From Nocardioides stalactiti (lineage in GTDB: Bacteria; Actinomycetota; Actinomycetes; Propionibacteriales; Nocardioidaceae): a stretch of DNA of 64,000 nucleotides. The DNA lies in assembly GCF_014180715.1 (NCBI RefSeq), contig NZ_JACEFC010000005.1, positions 1 to 64,000 of the forward strand, written 5' to 3'. Made by a program: the position numbers and the translations under genes. The notes beneath the pieces are model-generated. The model did no database searches. It was not told the origin of the DNA and was given only the letters and a program-made list of their open reading frames with translations. Of the stretch, positions 26,539 to 35,356 are shown in pieces. How positions within the stretch are numbered: position 1 is the stretch's first letter; every line of letters starts with the position of its first letter.

Positions 26539-28023
26539 TCAGACCTTCAGGCCGCGGACCTGCTGGTCGGTGAGGCGGACCTCCTCGAGGGCCTGCTCCT
26601 CGAGCTCCTCGCGACGGCGGCGCTCGGCCTCGGCGTCGTACTCACCGGGACGCGAGACCAGGTCGCTCGCACCGCGCTGGAGGCGCTGCAGGGCCACCCG
26701 GGCGAAGATCTGCTGCTCGGTCGAGGTGCGCTCCGACCGGCCGCGGCCGAGGAACGACACCAGCCAGTGCAGGACCGCGGTGACGCGGTTCTTGAAGCCG
26801 GTGATGTAGACGAGGTGGACGGCGAGCCACATCAGCCACGCGAGGAAGCCGGTCAGTCGGAGCTTGCCGACGACCGCCACCGCGCGGAACCGGCTGATGA
26901 TCGCCATCGAGCCCTTGTCGAAGTACTTGAACGCGGACTGCGGGGCCTTGCCCTTGAGCCGGCCGTCGATCTCCTTGGCGGCGTACTTTGCCCCCTGGAT
27001 AGCGACCTGCGCGACGCCGGGGAGGTTGTCGAGGGCGATCATGTCGCCGATCACGAAGACCTCGGGGTAGCCGGGCAGCGTGAGGTCCGGGTTGACCCCG
27101 ATCCGGCCCGACCGGTCCAGCGGCGCCCCGGTCTGCTCGGCGAGCATCCGTCCGAGCGGGCTGGCCTGGACGCCGGCCGCCCAGACCTTCGTGACCGCCG
27201 AGATGCGCTCCTCGCGGCCGTCCTTGTACTTGACGACGAGACCGCGCTCGTCGACCTCGGAGACCAGCGCGCCGAGCATGACCTCGACACCGAGGTCCTC
27301 GAGCTTCCGCTTGGTCCACGTGCCGAGGCGGGCGCCGAACGGCGGCAGCACCTGCGGCGCGGCGTCGACGAGGATCACGCGGGCGTGGTGGCTGCTGATG
27401 GCCCGGAAGTCGCGGGTGAGGGTCCGGTGCGCGAGCTCGGCGATCTGTCCGGCCATCTCGACACCGGTGGGGCCGGCTCCGACGACGACGAACGTCAGCA
27501 GGTGGTCGACGTTCTCGCCCCGGGCCGCTCCCAGCTCCGCCATCTCGAAGGCGCCGAAGATCCGGCCGCGCAGCTCCAGGGCGTCGTCGATGCTCTTCAT
27601 GCCCGGCGCGAACTCGGCGAAGTGGTCGTTGCCGAAGTACGACTGCCCGGCTCCAGCCGCCACGATGAGCGAGTCGTACGGCGTCGTCAGCTCGCGGCCG
27701 AGGACGTGCGAGGTGACCGTCCTGGCGTCGAGGTCGATGCCGGTGACCTCGCCGAGGAGGACCTGGGCGTTCTTCTGGCTCGCCAGCACCTCCCGCGTCG
27801 GCGGGGCGATCTCGCCCTCGCTGAGGATGCCGGTCGCCACTTGGTACAGCAGCGGCTGGAAGAGGTGGTGGGTCGTCTTGGCGATCATCGTGACGTCGAC
27901 ATCGGCCTTGCGGAGGGCCTTGGTGCCGAAGAGCCCGCCGAACCCGGAGCCGATGACGACGACCTGATGGCGGTCGGAACGCGGGACGCGCGTGCGGTCG
28001 AGCGTCGTGGTCGCTTCGGTCAT
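26539..28023 (-). CDS. ndh: Type II NADH dehydrogenase, paralogue A
   Basis: 494 residues. VVVIGSGFGGLFGTKAL binds FAD and VVVGAGPTGVEMAGQIAEL binds NAD(P)H. HHLFQPLLYQVATGILS near residue 50 is the NDH-2 signature, and the C-terminal amphipathic part (FLAWLMWLAVHLVYITGFKNR) is the membrane-binding helix. It feeds NADH electrons into quinone without proton pumping. AGGAGG six bases before the ATG at 28023 fixes the start. The second paralogue lies 2.4 kb away on the opposite strand. Confidence 0.95.
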   Translation of the reverse strand: MTEATTTLDRTRVPRSDRHQVVVIGSGFGGLFGTKALRKADVDVTMIAKTTHHLFQPLLYQVATGILSEGEIAPPTREVLASQKNAQVLLGEVTGIDLDARTVTSHVLGRELTTPYDSLIVAAGAGQSYFGNDHFAEFAPGMKSIDDALELRGRIFGAFEMAELGAARGENVDHLLTFVVVGAGPTGVEMAGQIAELAHRTLTRDFRAISSHHARVILVDAAPQVLPPFGARLGTWTKRKLEDLGVEVMLGALVSEVDERGLVVKYKDGREERISAVTKVWAAGVQASPLGRMLAEQTGAPLDRSGRIGVNPDLTLPGYPEVFVIGDMIALDNLPGVAQVAIQGAKYAAKEIDGRLKGKAPQSAFKYFDKGSMAIISRFRAVAVVGKLRLTGFLAWLMWLAVHLVYITGFKNRVTAVLHWLVSFLGRGRSERTSTEQQIFARVALQRLQRGASDLVSRPGEYDAEAERRRREELEEQALEEVRLTDQQVRGLKV

Positions 28024-28247
28024 CTTGTGCCTCCTGTGACCTCGGGGTCGCTCCAATCCTCGCGTGCCCCGCGACCGGCCCCCAAAAGGCCGACCCCGTC
28101 TGCGGGTGTCTCCTGCGTCACAGGTGCCCGAACGATTACCTTCCGATCCGTGGTTTGGCCCGGGCAAGGCGTGGGTATTCCCCCGGGGATGCGTGGGTCG
28201 ACACCCACCGAGATCTCGGGCGCAGGAGGACAGGAAGGGGTTCTGCG

Positions 28248-29228
28248 TTGCCGCACCGGCAGGTCCTGACGCTGACCACGGGTCCCCGTGGCGTTCAGGA
28301 GGCACGCCGTTGGGCGGTCCGGATCTGCGGCGACATCGGTCGGGACGACATCGCCGAGTGCGCTGAGCTAGGGGTCTCCGAGCTCGTCACCAACGCGGTG
28401 CTGCATGCCGACCCGCCCATCCGGCTCCAGCTGCGCGGAACGCCCGAGCACCCGCGGATCGAGGTCTCCGACGCGTCCGTCGTACCGCCGCAACCGGGAT
28501 CGGTCGCCGGCGGCATCGACCTCGACGCCTTCGACCTCGACGCCTTCGACTCCGCGTCGAGCGACGAGTTCGACATCACCGCCCTGACCGGTTTCGGGCG
28601 GGGGCTCGACATCGTGTCCCGCGCGAGTGTCGCGTGGGGCGCGGTCATCGAGGACGACGGCAAGACGGTCTGGTTCGAACCCGCCACGGAGTTCTCCGAC
28701 GACGCCGGTGCGGAGTTCCAGCTGATGGCACCCACCGACAGCGGCGAGCTGCGGACCCGGCTGGGCGAGGTCGCGATCCAGGTGATGGGGGTGCCGGTCC
28801 ACGCGTTCTCCCGCTTCCAGCGCCACTACCGCGACCTGCGCCGCGAGATCCGGCTGCTGGCGCTGGCCCACGAGGACGACTACCCGCTGGCGAAGGTGCT
28901 GTCCGAGCACTTCAACGCCCTCGAGCGCCCCCTGCGCGCCGAGATGGGCCGTGAGCAGGTCGACGACGCCCGGGAGGCGGGGCGCGACCAGGTCGACCTC
29001 CGGCTCCGGATGCCACCTCACGTCGCCCGCCAGATCGGCGAGCTCATCGACCTGCTCGACGCCGCCGACGACTTCAGCCGTGCCGAGCGGCTGCTCACCG
29101 CACCCCGCGCCCCGGACCAACGCGCCTTCCAGATCTGGTTCCTGAGCGAGTTCCGCCGCCAGGCCGCCGGCGCCGCGCCGCAGCCGTGGGCGGGCGACAT
29201 CGAGCATCGTCCTACGATCCGTTCGTGA
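28248..29228 (+). CDS. Histidine-kinase-like ATPase domain protein (anti-sigma-factor type)
   Basis: A GHKL/HATPase domain covers about residues 1-150: N-box ELGVSELVTNAVLHAD and a G-box GRGLDIVSRASVAWG. It resembles RsbW-type anti-sigma factors. Between the boxes lies an unusual duplicated acidic insert, DLDAFDLDAFDSASSDEFD. A C-terminal helical half (160-326) of unknown function follows. The start is taken at TTG 28248 (326 residues) because GGAAGGGG lies seven bases upstream. The crcB start overlaps its stop. Confidence 0.78.
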   Translation: MPHRQVLTLTTGPRGVQEARRWAVRICGDIGRDDIAECAELGVSELVTNAVLHADPPIRLQLRGTPEHPRIEVSDASVVPPQPGSVAGGIDLDAFDLDAFDSASSDEFDITALTGFGRGLDIVSRASVAWGAVIEDDGKTVWFEPATEFSDDAGAEFQLMAPTDSGELRTRLGEVAIQVMGVPVHAFSRFQRHYRDLRREIRLLALAHEDDYPLAKVLSEHFNALERPLRAEMGREQVDDAREAGRDQVDLRLRMPPHVARQIGELIDLLDAADDFSRAERLLTAPRAPDQRAFQIWFLSEFRRQAAGAAPQPWAGDIEHRPTIRS

Positions 29229-29623
29229 CCCCTCCCCCCGGACCACGGCTGCTGCTGGCCGTGGCGATCGGCGGCGCGGTCGGGGCCGTGCTCCGGTACG
29301 GGCTGGGGGAGGCGGTGCCGGACGGCGGCGGGTTCCCGTGGACCACCTTCGCCATCAACGTCGCCGGCAGCCTCCTGCTGGCCGGCCTGGAGCTCCTGCC
29401 GGCCGTGCGCCGCTCCCCCGTGTGGACCGCCGCGCTGGGACCGGGCGTCCTCGGTGGGTTCACGACGTTCTCGGCGACCAGCGAGCAGGGCCGCTCGTTG
29501 CTCGCCTCGGGCGACACCGTGCTCGCCGCCTCCTACCTGGCCGGCAGCCTGGCGGCCGCGCTCGCCGCGGTGATCGTCGTCGGCCGGCTCGCGCCGGCGC
29601 TCCCGCCGGAGGCCGAACGGTGA
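29225..29623 (+). CDS. crcB: Fluoride channel FluC/CrcB, first copy
   Basis: 132 residues with four membrane helices. GGAVGAVLRYGL at the start and GVLGGFTTFSATSEQG are the FluC motifs. The N-motif is WTTFAINVAGSLLLAG. It exports fluoride passively. GTG 29225 overlaps the upstream TGA, but TACGAT at 29213-29218 is placed six bases before it, so the gene may also have a leaderless promoter of its own inside the ATPase gene. Confidence 0.94.
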   Translation: MTPPPGPRLLLAVAIGGAVGAVLRYGLGEAVPDGGGFPWTTFAINVAGSLLLAGLELLPAVRRSPVWTAALGPGVLGGFTTFSATSEQGRSLLASGDTVLAASYLAGSLAAALAAVIVVGRLAPALPPEAER

Positions 29624-29949
29624 CCGAGACCCTCTGCGTGGCCCTCGGAGCGTTCGTCGGCGCTCCGGTCCGCTACCTCCTCAGCTCGCGGTACGACGCC
29701 GCGCTCCCCTGGGGCACGCTCGCCGTCAACGTCGCCGCCTCGCTGCTGCTCGGGATGTGCACCGGCGGGGCGCTCACCGGCGACGCGCTCGCCCTCCTCG
29801 GCGTCGGCTTCTGCGGCGGGATGTCGACGTACTCCTCGTTCGCCGTGCAGACCCGCGACCACGGGCCCCGCCGTGGAGCGACCTACGCGGCCCTCACGCT
29901 CGGGCTCGGGCTCGGCGCAGCGGCCCTGGGTTTCGCCGTCACCAGCTGA
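29620..29949 (+). CDS. crcB: Fluoride channel FluC/CrcB, second copy
   Basis: 109 residues. GAFVGAPVRYLLSS, WGTLAVNVAASLLLG and GFCGGMSTYSSFA are the FluC signatures. GTG 29620 overlaps the TGA of the first copy. Pairs of short FluC genes are frequent in Gram-positives and can form heterodimers. No fluoride riboswitch was found upstream. Confidence 0.94.
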   Translation: MTETLCVALGAFVGAPVRYLLSSRYDAALPWGTLAVNVAASLLLGMCTGGALTGDALALLGVGFCGGMSTYSSFAVQTRDHGPRRGATYAALTLGLGLGAAALGFAVTS

Positions 29950-30306
29950 TCAGGCGTAGCCCAGGTCGTGGAGCCGGTCGTCGTCGATGCCGAAGTGGTG
30001 GGCGATCTCGTGGACGACGGTGATCCGGATCTCCTCGACCAGGTCCGCCTCGTCCTCGCACATGTCGAGGAGCGGACCGCGGAACAGGAAGATCCGGTCG
30101 GGCAGCTGCGGGATCAGGGAGCCGTCCCGCTCGGTCAGCGCCACACCGTCGTACAGACCGAGCAGGTCGTCGGGCTCGTCCTCGGGCGGTTCCTCCTCGA
30201 CGAGGACCACGACGTTGCGCACGAGGGACGCGATCTCGTCAGGGATCGCGTCGAGAGCCTCCTCGACGAGGGCGTCGAACTCCTCGGGACTCATCACCAC
30301 GGGCAC
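29950..30306 (-). CDS. Zincin-type metallopeptidase-fold protein (DUF1025 family)
   Basis: 118 residues. The end carries VVHEIAHHFGIDDDRLHDLGY, an HExxHxxGxxD minimal metalloprotease motif. LFRGPLLDMCEDEADL and the acidic front half are typical of this small family, whose substrate is unknown. The GTG at 30306 has AGGAT seven bases upstream; ATG 30294 is an alternative start. It is convergent with the crcB pair without a gap. Confidence 0.85.
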   Translation of the reverse strand: MPVVMSPEEFDALVEEALDAIPDEIASLVRNVVVLVEEEPPEDEPDDLLGLYDGVALTERDGSLIPQLPDRIFLFRGPLLDMCEDEADLVEEIRITVVHEIAHHFGIDDDRLHDLGYA

Positions 30307-30407
30307 CCGCTGATCCTGACAGTTCCGTCTCCGGACTTCGAACCCGTCCCCGCGACGGCGCGATCTTCGGCAGACTGCCAGTCGCAGGTACCGGCGGAAG
30401 GACTCAC

Positions 30408-31835
30408 ATGGCCAGGCATCACGTCGTCGTCATCGGATCAGGGTTCGGCGGGTTGTTCACCGCGAAGGCGCTCAAGCGGGCGGACGTCGACGTCACGCTC
30501 ATCTCGCGCACGACCCACCACCTCTTCCAGCCGCTGCTCTACCAGGTGGCGACCGGCATCTTGTCTCAGGGCGAGATCGCCCCACCCACCCGGGAGATCC
30601 TGGCGAAGCAGAAGAACGTGCGGGTGATCCTCGGCACCGTCGACGGGGTCGACCTGACCGCGCAGACGGTGAGCTCGCACATCGGCGGCCGGATCACGGT
30701 CACCAAGTACGACTCGCTCGTCGTGGCGGCAGGCGCCGGTCAGTCGTACTTCGGCAACGACCACTTCTCCGAGTTCGCGCCCGGCATGAAGAGCATCGAC
30801 GACGCCCTCGAGCTACGTGGCCGGATCTTCGGCGCGTTCGAGCTCGCCGAGCTCGCCGAGACCGAGGAGGAGATCACCCGCCAGCTGACCTTCGTGGTCG
30901 TTGGGGCCGGCCCGACCGGCGTGGAGATGGCCGGCCAGATCGCCGAGCTGTCGCAGCGGGTGCTGCGGCACGACTTCCGGGCCATCAACACCCGTGAGGC
31001 GCGGGTGCTCCTCGTCGACGCCGCCCCCCAGGTGCTGCCGCCGTTCGGCTCCAAGCTCGGCGAGATCGCCAAGAAGTCGCTGGAGAAGCACGGCGTCGAG
31101 GTGGTCCTCGGCGCGATGGTCACCGAGCTCGACGAGCGCGGCGTGACCCTGGCGTTCAAGGACGGGACGACCCAGCGGGTCGAGGCGGCGTGCAAGGTGT
31201 GGGCGGCGGGCGTCCAGGCCAACGCCCTCACCCGGACCCTGTCCGACCAGACCGGCGCGCCACTGGACCGGGCGGGCCGGATCAGCGTCAACCCCGACCT
31301 CACGCTGCCCGGCTACCCCGAGGTCTTCGTCATCGGCGACATGATGGCGCTCGACAACCTGCCCGGCGTCGCGCAGGTCGCCATCCAGGGCGGGAAGTAC
31401 GCCGCGAAGCAGATCGACGGCCGGCTGAGCGGGCGCGCGCCCAAGCAGGCGTTCAAGTACTTCGACAAGGGCTCGATGGCGACCATCTCCCGTTTCAGCG
31501 CGGTGGTGCTCGTCAAGAAGTTCCGGCTCGCCGGCTTCGTCGCCTGGCTCGCCTGGCTGGCCCTGCACCTGGTGTACCTCACTGGCTTCAAGAACCGGGT
31601 GACCGCGCTCGGCCACTGGTTCGTGAGCTTCCTCGGCAGGGGCCGCGCGGAGCGGGCCGTCACCGAGCAGCAGGTGTATGCGCGGCGCGCGATCCAGCGG
31701 ATCGAGGGCGGCACCAAGTCGCTCGCCTCCGACCCCGAGGACTGGAACCGGGTGCGCGTGGAGCTGGAGCAGCAGGCAGCCGAGCAGGCCCGTCTCACCG
31801 ACGAGAAGCAGCGCGGCGTCCCGGCCGGCGCGTAG
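30408..31835 (+). CDS. ndh: Type II NADH dehydrogenase, paralogue B
   Basis: 475 residues, collinear with the minus-strand paralogue at 26539. The same motifs are present: VIGSGFGGLFTAKAL for FAD, VVVGAGPTGVEMAGQIAEL for NAD(P)H and HHLFQPLLYQVATGILS, plus the same C-terminal membrane helix. It lacks the first 18 residues of the other copy. GGAAGGA lies five bases upstream of the ATG. The two genes probably come from a duplication. Confidence 0.95.
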   Translation: MARHHVVVIGSGFGGLFTAKALKRADVDVTLISRTTHHLFQPLLYQVATGILSQGEIAPPTREILAKQKNVRVILGTVDGVDLTAQTVSSHIGGRITVTKYDSLVVAAGAGQSYFGNDHFSEFAPGMKSIDDALELRGRIFGAFELAELAETEEEITRQLTFVVVGAGPTGVEMAGQIAELSQRVLRHDFRAINTREARVLLVDAAPQVLPPFGSKLGEIAKKSLEKHGVEVVLGAMVTELDERGVTLAFKDGTTQRVEAACKVWAAGVQANALTRTLSDQTGAPLDRAGRISVNPDLTLPGYPEVFVIGDMMALDNLPGVAQVAIQGGKYAAKQIDGRLSGRAPKQAFKYFDKGSMATISRFSAVVLVKKFRLAGFVAWLAWLALHLVYLTGFKNRVTALGHWFVSFLGRGRAERAVTEQQVYARRAIQRIEGGTKSLASDPEDWNRVRVELEQQAAEQARLTDEKQRGVPAGA

Positions 31836-31867
31836 CCCCGCCGGGGGCCGGGCCGGTCCCGGAAATG

Positions 31868-31901
31868 CGTTCAGCCCCTGCCGATCGGCAGGGGCTGAAC
31901 G
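31868..31901. terminator. Perfect 34-base palindrome between ndh and tRNA-Asp
   Basis: Arms starting CGTTCAGCCCCTGCCGA pair completely with the following half. The hairpin lies 32 bases after the ndh stop and just beyond the 3' end of tRNA-Asp. It can serve as a bidirectional terminator, though it has no U-run on either side. Confidence 0.6.
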
Positions 31902-31904
31902 ATG

Positions 31905-31981
31905 TGGCGACCCCGACGGGACTCGAACCCGCGGCCTCCGCCGTGACAGGGCGGCGCGCTAACCAACTGCGCTACGGGGCC
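31905..31981 (-). tRNA. tRNA-Asp (GTC)
   Basis: Acceptor GGCCCCG / CGGGGTC, D arm GCGC, anticodon loop CTGTCAC (anticodon GTC), T arm GCGGG-TTCGAGT-CCCGT. CCA is encoded. Confidence 0.96.
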
Positions 31982-32076
31982 AGGAACTTCACCGTGTGAA
32001 GCGGTGGGAACTCTAACCCATGCCCTCCGTCTGGTCCCAATCGAGGGGCCTGCTGAGGAGCGAACCGTTCCCACTG

Positions 32077-32149
32077 CACCCCCTACCGGATTCGAACCGG
32101 CGCTACCGCCGTGAAAGGGCGGGGTCCTGGGCCGCTAGACGAAGGGGGC
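32077..32149 (-). tRNA. tRNA-Glu (TTC)
   Basis: Acceptor GCCCCCT / AGGGGGT, anticodon loop CTTTCAC (anticodon TTC) and T arm GCCGG-TTCGAAT-CCGGT. The CCA end is not encoded (CAG follows). It lies 95 bases upstream of tRNA-Asp on the same strand, so both are probably processed from one transcript. Confidence 0.95.
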
Positions 32150-32259
32150 CCGCCGCGACGGACAGGCCGTGCGCAGCCCGGACAGCATAGTGGTGGGGGT
32201 GGGGCCTGCACCTAACCGCGGGCCGCGTAACCACGCCCGCGAGAACGCGTTCCCCCTAC

Positions 32260-33789
32260 GTGCCTGCAGCCCGGATCCGCACCGTCCTCGCCTCGCTCGC
32301 CGCCGTCACGGCGCTCACCGCCCTGGGGGTGGTCGTCGAGACCCGTGCCGTCCCCGACGCGCCGTCGGCGGCCGCTGCCGAGCAGCTCCCCTCCCCGCCG
32401 CCCCGGGCGAGCCGGGCCGGGGTGCACGACCGCTGGGTCCTCGACCCCCAGGGACGGGTGCTGGTGACCCACGGCATCAACATGGTCTACAAGCTCAAGC
32501 CCTACGCGCCCGACGTCACCGGCTTCGGCCGGGACGACGCCCGGTTCCTGGTGCGCCAGGGCTTCACGAGCGTCCGGCTCGGCCTCATCTGGCGGGCCGT
32601 CGAACCCCGGCCGGGCGTGTACGACGACCGCTACCTCGCCCGGGTCCGGCGCACCGCCCAGATCCTCGCCGACGAGGGCCTCTGGGTGCTCCTCGACTTC
32701 CACCAGGACCTCTACCACGAGCGCTTCCAGGGCGAGGGCGCCCCGACCTGGGCGGTCGTCGACGACGGCGTCCCGGCCGAGCCGGCCGTCGGCTTCCCCA
32801 ACAACTACTTCGTCAACCTGGGCCTCAACCGCGCCTACGACAACTTCTGGGCCAACGTCCCGGCCTCCGACGGGGTCGGCCTCCAGGACCACTACGCCGC
32901 CGCCTGGGCACACGTCGCTCAGTTCTTCTCGTCGACGCCGCGGATCCTGGGCCTCGACCTGTTCAACGAGCCGTGGCCGGGCACCCTCTACGCCACCTGC
33001 GTGCCAGCGGGCTGCCCGCTGCTCGACGCACGGCTCGAGGCCTTCCAGCAGAAGGTGATCGACGCTGTGCGGGCGGTCGACCGGCGGACCACGATCTACT
33101 ACGAGCCCTACGTCCTCTTCAACAACGGCGTCGCCACCACGGTCCGTCCGCACGGCCGACGGCTGGGGTTCTCCTTCCACAACTACTGCCTCGTGACCGA
33201 CGTGCAGCCGGTGTGCGACCCCTTCGACACGGTCGTGTGGGCCAACCTCGAGCGGCACGTCGCGGCGACCGGCCACCCGCCGCTGCTCACCGAGTTCGGC
33301 GCGACGACCAACCTCGACCGCCTGCACTCCGTGGTCGACACGGCGGCCGAGCACCGCACCGGCTGGCAGTACTGGGCCTACTGCGGGTGCGGCGACCCGA
33401 CGACGGAGGGCGAGGGCAACGGCGAGGAGCAGGCGCTGGTCTACGACCCGGCGAAGCCGCCGGTGGGCGAGAACGTCGACTGGGACAAGCTCCGGGCGGT
33501 CGTGACCCCGCACCCGCTGATGGTCGCCGGGACGCCGGAGGAGTGGCGCTTCGACCGCGGCACCGAGGTATTCACGGCCCGCTGGTCGACCGAGCGCGCC
33601 GGCGCCGAGGGGCGGTACGACGCGGGCGCAGTGTCCACGGTCTTCCTCCCGCGGCACACCTACGGCGACGACTACCGGGTCACCGTCGAGGGCGGGCGGG
33701 TCGTCTCGGGTGCGGGCCAGCGGGTCCTGCGCGTGGCGCAACGGGCCGGCGCCACGACGGTGACGGTGACCGTCACCCCCGCCGGCTGA
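32260..33789 (+). CDS. Secreted GH5-family glycoside hydrolase (endoglycosylceramidase-like)
   Basis: 509 residues from GTG 32260. A signal peptide (residues about 1-40) precedes a TIM-barrel. The acid/base glutamate is in LDLFNEPWPG and the nucleophile in PLLTEFGATTN. HGINMVYKLKPYAPD and LDFHQDLYHERFQGEGAP are those of the endoglycoceramidase branch, which cleaves the sugar head from glycosphingolipids. Residues about 410-509 form a beta-sandwich. The exact substrate is inferred from resemblance. Convergent with the MCE gene. Confidence 0.85.
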   Translation: MPAARIRTVLASLAAVTALTALGVVVETRAVPDAPSAAAAEQLPSPPPRASRAGVHDRWVLDPQGRVLVTHGINMVYKLKPYAPDVTGFGRDDARFLVRQGFTSVRLGLIWRAVEPRPGVYDDRYLARVRRTAQILADEGLWVLLDFHQDLYHERFQGEGAPTWAVVDDGVPAEPAVGFPNNYFVNLGLNRAYDNFWANVPASDGVGLQDHYAAAWAHVAQFFSSTPRILGLDLFNEPWPGTLYATCVPAGCPLLDARLEAFQQKVIDAVRAVDRRTTIYYEPYVLFNNGVATTVRPHGRRLGFSFHNYCLVTDVQPVCDPFDTVVWANLERHVAATGHPPLLTEFGATTNLDRLHSVVDTAAEHRTGWQYWAYCGCGDPTTEGEGNGEEQALVYDPAKPPVGENVDWDKLRAVVTPHPLMVAGTPEEWRFDRGTEVFTARWSTERAGAEGRYDAGAVSTVFLPRHTYGDDYRVTVEGGRVVSGAGQRVLRVAQRAGATTVTVTVTPAG

Positions 33790-33792
33790 GGA

Positions 33793-35043
33793 TCAGCGGC
33801 CGAGCAGCGGCTCGAGGAACAGCCACTTCCAGGAGTCCTCGCCGAGCCGCGGGGGCGCGATGTCGCGCGGCCGCTCGGGCGCGGAGGCCCCCCAGGTGAT
33901 CTCGCCGGTCCCGGCGTCGAAGGTGCCGAGGTGCGGCACCGGGCGCGGGAGGTTCTGGTAGCCGCGGGCGTTGCTCTTGGTCGGCGGCTCGGTGCACCGC
34001 GCGTCCTTGTTGAGCTCCAGCTCCTCCACGTCGGACGGGCTGCGGGTCTCGGTGCCCTCGTAGCCCTCGTAGCACGGCGACTGGGTGGTGATGATGAGCC
34101 CGACATGGGTCTCGTAGAGGCCGGTCGTCGGGTTCGCGTCGATGACGGTGAACGACCCCTCGAGCAGGTCGGGGTAGCGGACGAACAGCATCTCGACGCC
34201 GTCGAGGTTGGCCACGACGACCCGTCCGGTCGTGATGAGGTTGCGCAGCAGGTCGGACAGCTCGGCCTGGTTCTGCTCCAGGAAGGTCCGCAGCTGGTTG
34301 GCGGTGAACGAGCCGCTGTCGATGACCTTGCGCAGGTCCTTGTCGGCGCCGACCACCGCGCGGGAGAACACGCTCAGCTCCGAGGCGAACGTGCGGAGCG
34401 CGCTCGAGGAGTCGACCTGGGTCTGGAGGACCGTGTTGGCGTCGCGGATCAGAGCCGTGGTGATGTCGAAGTTGTCGTTGGCGGTCTCGACGAACGAGTT
34501 GCCGGTGTCGATGATCTGCTGGAGGTCCTCGCCGGTGCCGTCGAACGCGAGGCCGAGCTCGCGCACCGTGACGCGCAGGGCCTCCTGGTCGACGCTGGAG
34601 ACGGTCCGGGCCAGGTCGCCGAGGAGCACCTCGGTGCGGATCGGGGTGGCGACCTCGGTGATCTCCGAGCCCTCCTCGAGGAAGGGCTTGCTGTCGGTGT
34701 TGGGCTGCAGCTCGACGTACTGCTCACCGACGGCCGACCGGTTGCCGACCAGCGCCAGCGTGTCGGCCGGGATCTCGTCCCACTCGTTGTCGATCTCGAG
34801 GTAGACGTCGACGCCCTCGTCGGTCAGCTCGAGCTTGTCGACCTTGCCGATGCCCACACCGCGGTAGGTCACCTCGCCGCCGGCGAAGATGCCGCCGGAC
34901 TCCGGGTAGTGGGCGATCACCGTGTAGGACTGGTCGACGATGAGCCGGTCGAGCTGGGCGTAGCGCGCGCCGACGAACGTCACGCCGAGCAGCGTGATGA
35001 TCGCGAAGACCAGGAGCTGGATCTTCGTACGGCGGGTGATCAC
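33793..35043 (-). CDS. MCE/MlaD-family lipid-binding protein (orphan)
   Basis: A single N-terminal membrane helix (IQLLVFAIITLLGVTFVGARYA) is followed by an MlaD domain (SYTVIAHYPESGGIFAGGEVTYRGVGIGKV, about residues 40-120). Then comes a long helical region to about residue 330, as in mycobacterial MCE subunits of lipid or sterol importers. The usual YrbE permeases and other five mce genes are missing on both sides. The GTG at 35043 gives 416 residues; no Shine-Dalgarno is visible. A palindrome sits just upstream. Confidence 0.88.
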   Translation of the reverse strand: MITRRTKIQLLVFAIITLLGVTFVGARYAQLDRLIVDQSYTVIAHYPESGGIFAGGEVTYRGVGIGKVDKLELTDEGVDVYLEIDNEWDEIPADTLALVGNRSAVGEQYVELQPNTDSKPFLEEGSEITEVATPIRTEVLLGDLARTVSSVDQEALRVTVRELGLAFDGTGEDLQQIIDTGNSFVETANDNFDITTALIRDANTVLQTQVDSSSALRTFASELSVFSRAVVGADKDLRKVIDSGSFTANQLRTFLEQNQAELSDLLRNLITTGRVVVANLDGVEMLFVRYPDLLEGSFTVIDANPTTGLYETHVGLIITTQSPCYEGYEGTETRSPSDVEELELNKDARCTEPPTKSNARGYQNLPRPVPHLGTFDAGTGEITWGASAPERPRDIAPPRLGEDSWKWLFLEPLLGR

Positions 35044-35051
35044 AGGAGAAC

Positions 35052-35072
35052 TGTCACACAGGCGGTGTGACA
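35052..35072. promoter_or_regulatory. Palindromic operator candidate before the MCE gene
   Basis: TGTCACAC-AGGCG-GTGTGACA has eight-base perfect arms and lies nine bases before the MCE start. Its arms are in the opposite order to a CRP site. TetR- and GntR-type repressors use such repeats. No regulator gene is adjacent. Confidence 0.5.
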
Positions 35073-35159
35073 GCGGTGACGAACCCCCCGTGAGTTGGCT
35101 CACCTGGTGTCGTCGCTTTCGTCAGTCGGGCGGACCTCCGGTAAGGTGTGCCACTGCTC

Positions 35160-35233
35160 GGGCAGGTAGCTCAGTTGGTACGAGCGATCGCCTGAAAAGT
35201 GATAGGTCGGCGGTTCGACCCCGCCCCTGCCCA
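35160..35233 (+). tRNA. tRNA-Phe (GAA)
   Basis: Acceptor GGGCAGG / CCTGCCC, D arm GCTC/GAGC, anticodon loop CTGAAAA (anticodon GAA), T arm GGCGG-TTCGACC-CCGCC. The next bases are CCG, so CCA is not encoded. Confidence 0.95.
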
Positions 35234-35239
35234 CCGAGC

Positions 35240-35284
35240 ACGAACGCCCCCACCGGGTCACCGGCAGGGGGCGTTCGTCATTTT
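35240..35284 (+). terminator. Terminator after tRNA-Phe
   Basis: ACGAACGCCCCC (35240-35251) pairs with GGGGGCGTTCGT (35267-35278), with an inner ACCGG/CCGGC pair in the loop. CATTTT follows on the plus strand. Confidence 0.75.
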
Positions 35285-35356
35285 CCGAGCGTGCCGTCCG
35301 CGCCTCCTGCTCGTTAGGACGTCACAGGACCACCACCGGCCGACCAGGAGGACCCG

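Noticed and set aside
28950-29225. Possible fluoride riboswitch before crcB
   Set aside because: The upstream sequence is coding for the ATPase domain protein and I could not find the conserved crcB-motif loops.
35052-35072. CRP/cAMP-type site at the MCE promoter
   Set aside because: The arms run TGTCAC then GTGACA, the reverse of TGTGA-N6-TCACA. A different repressor family is more likely.
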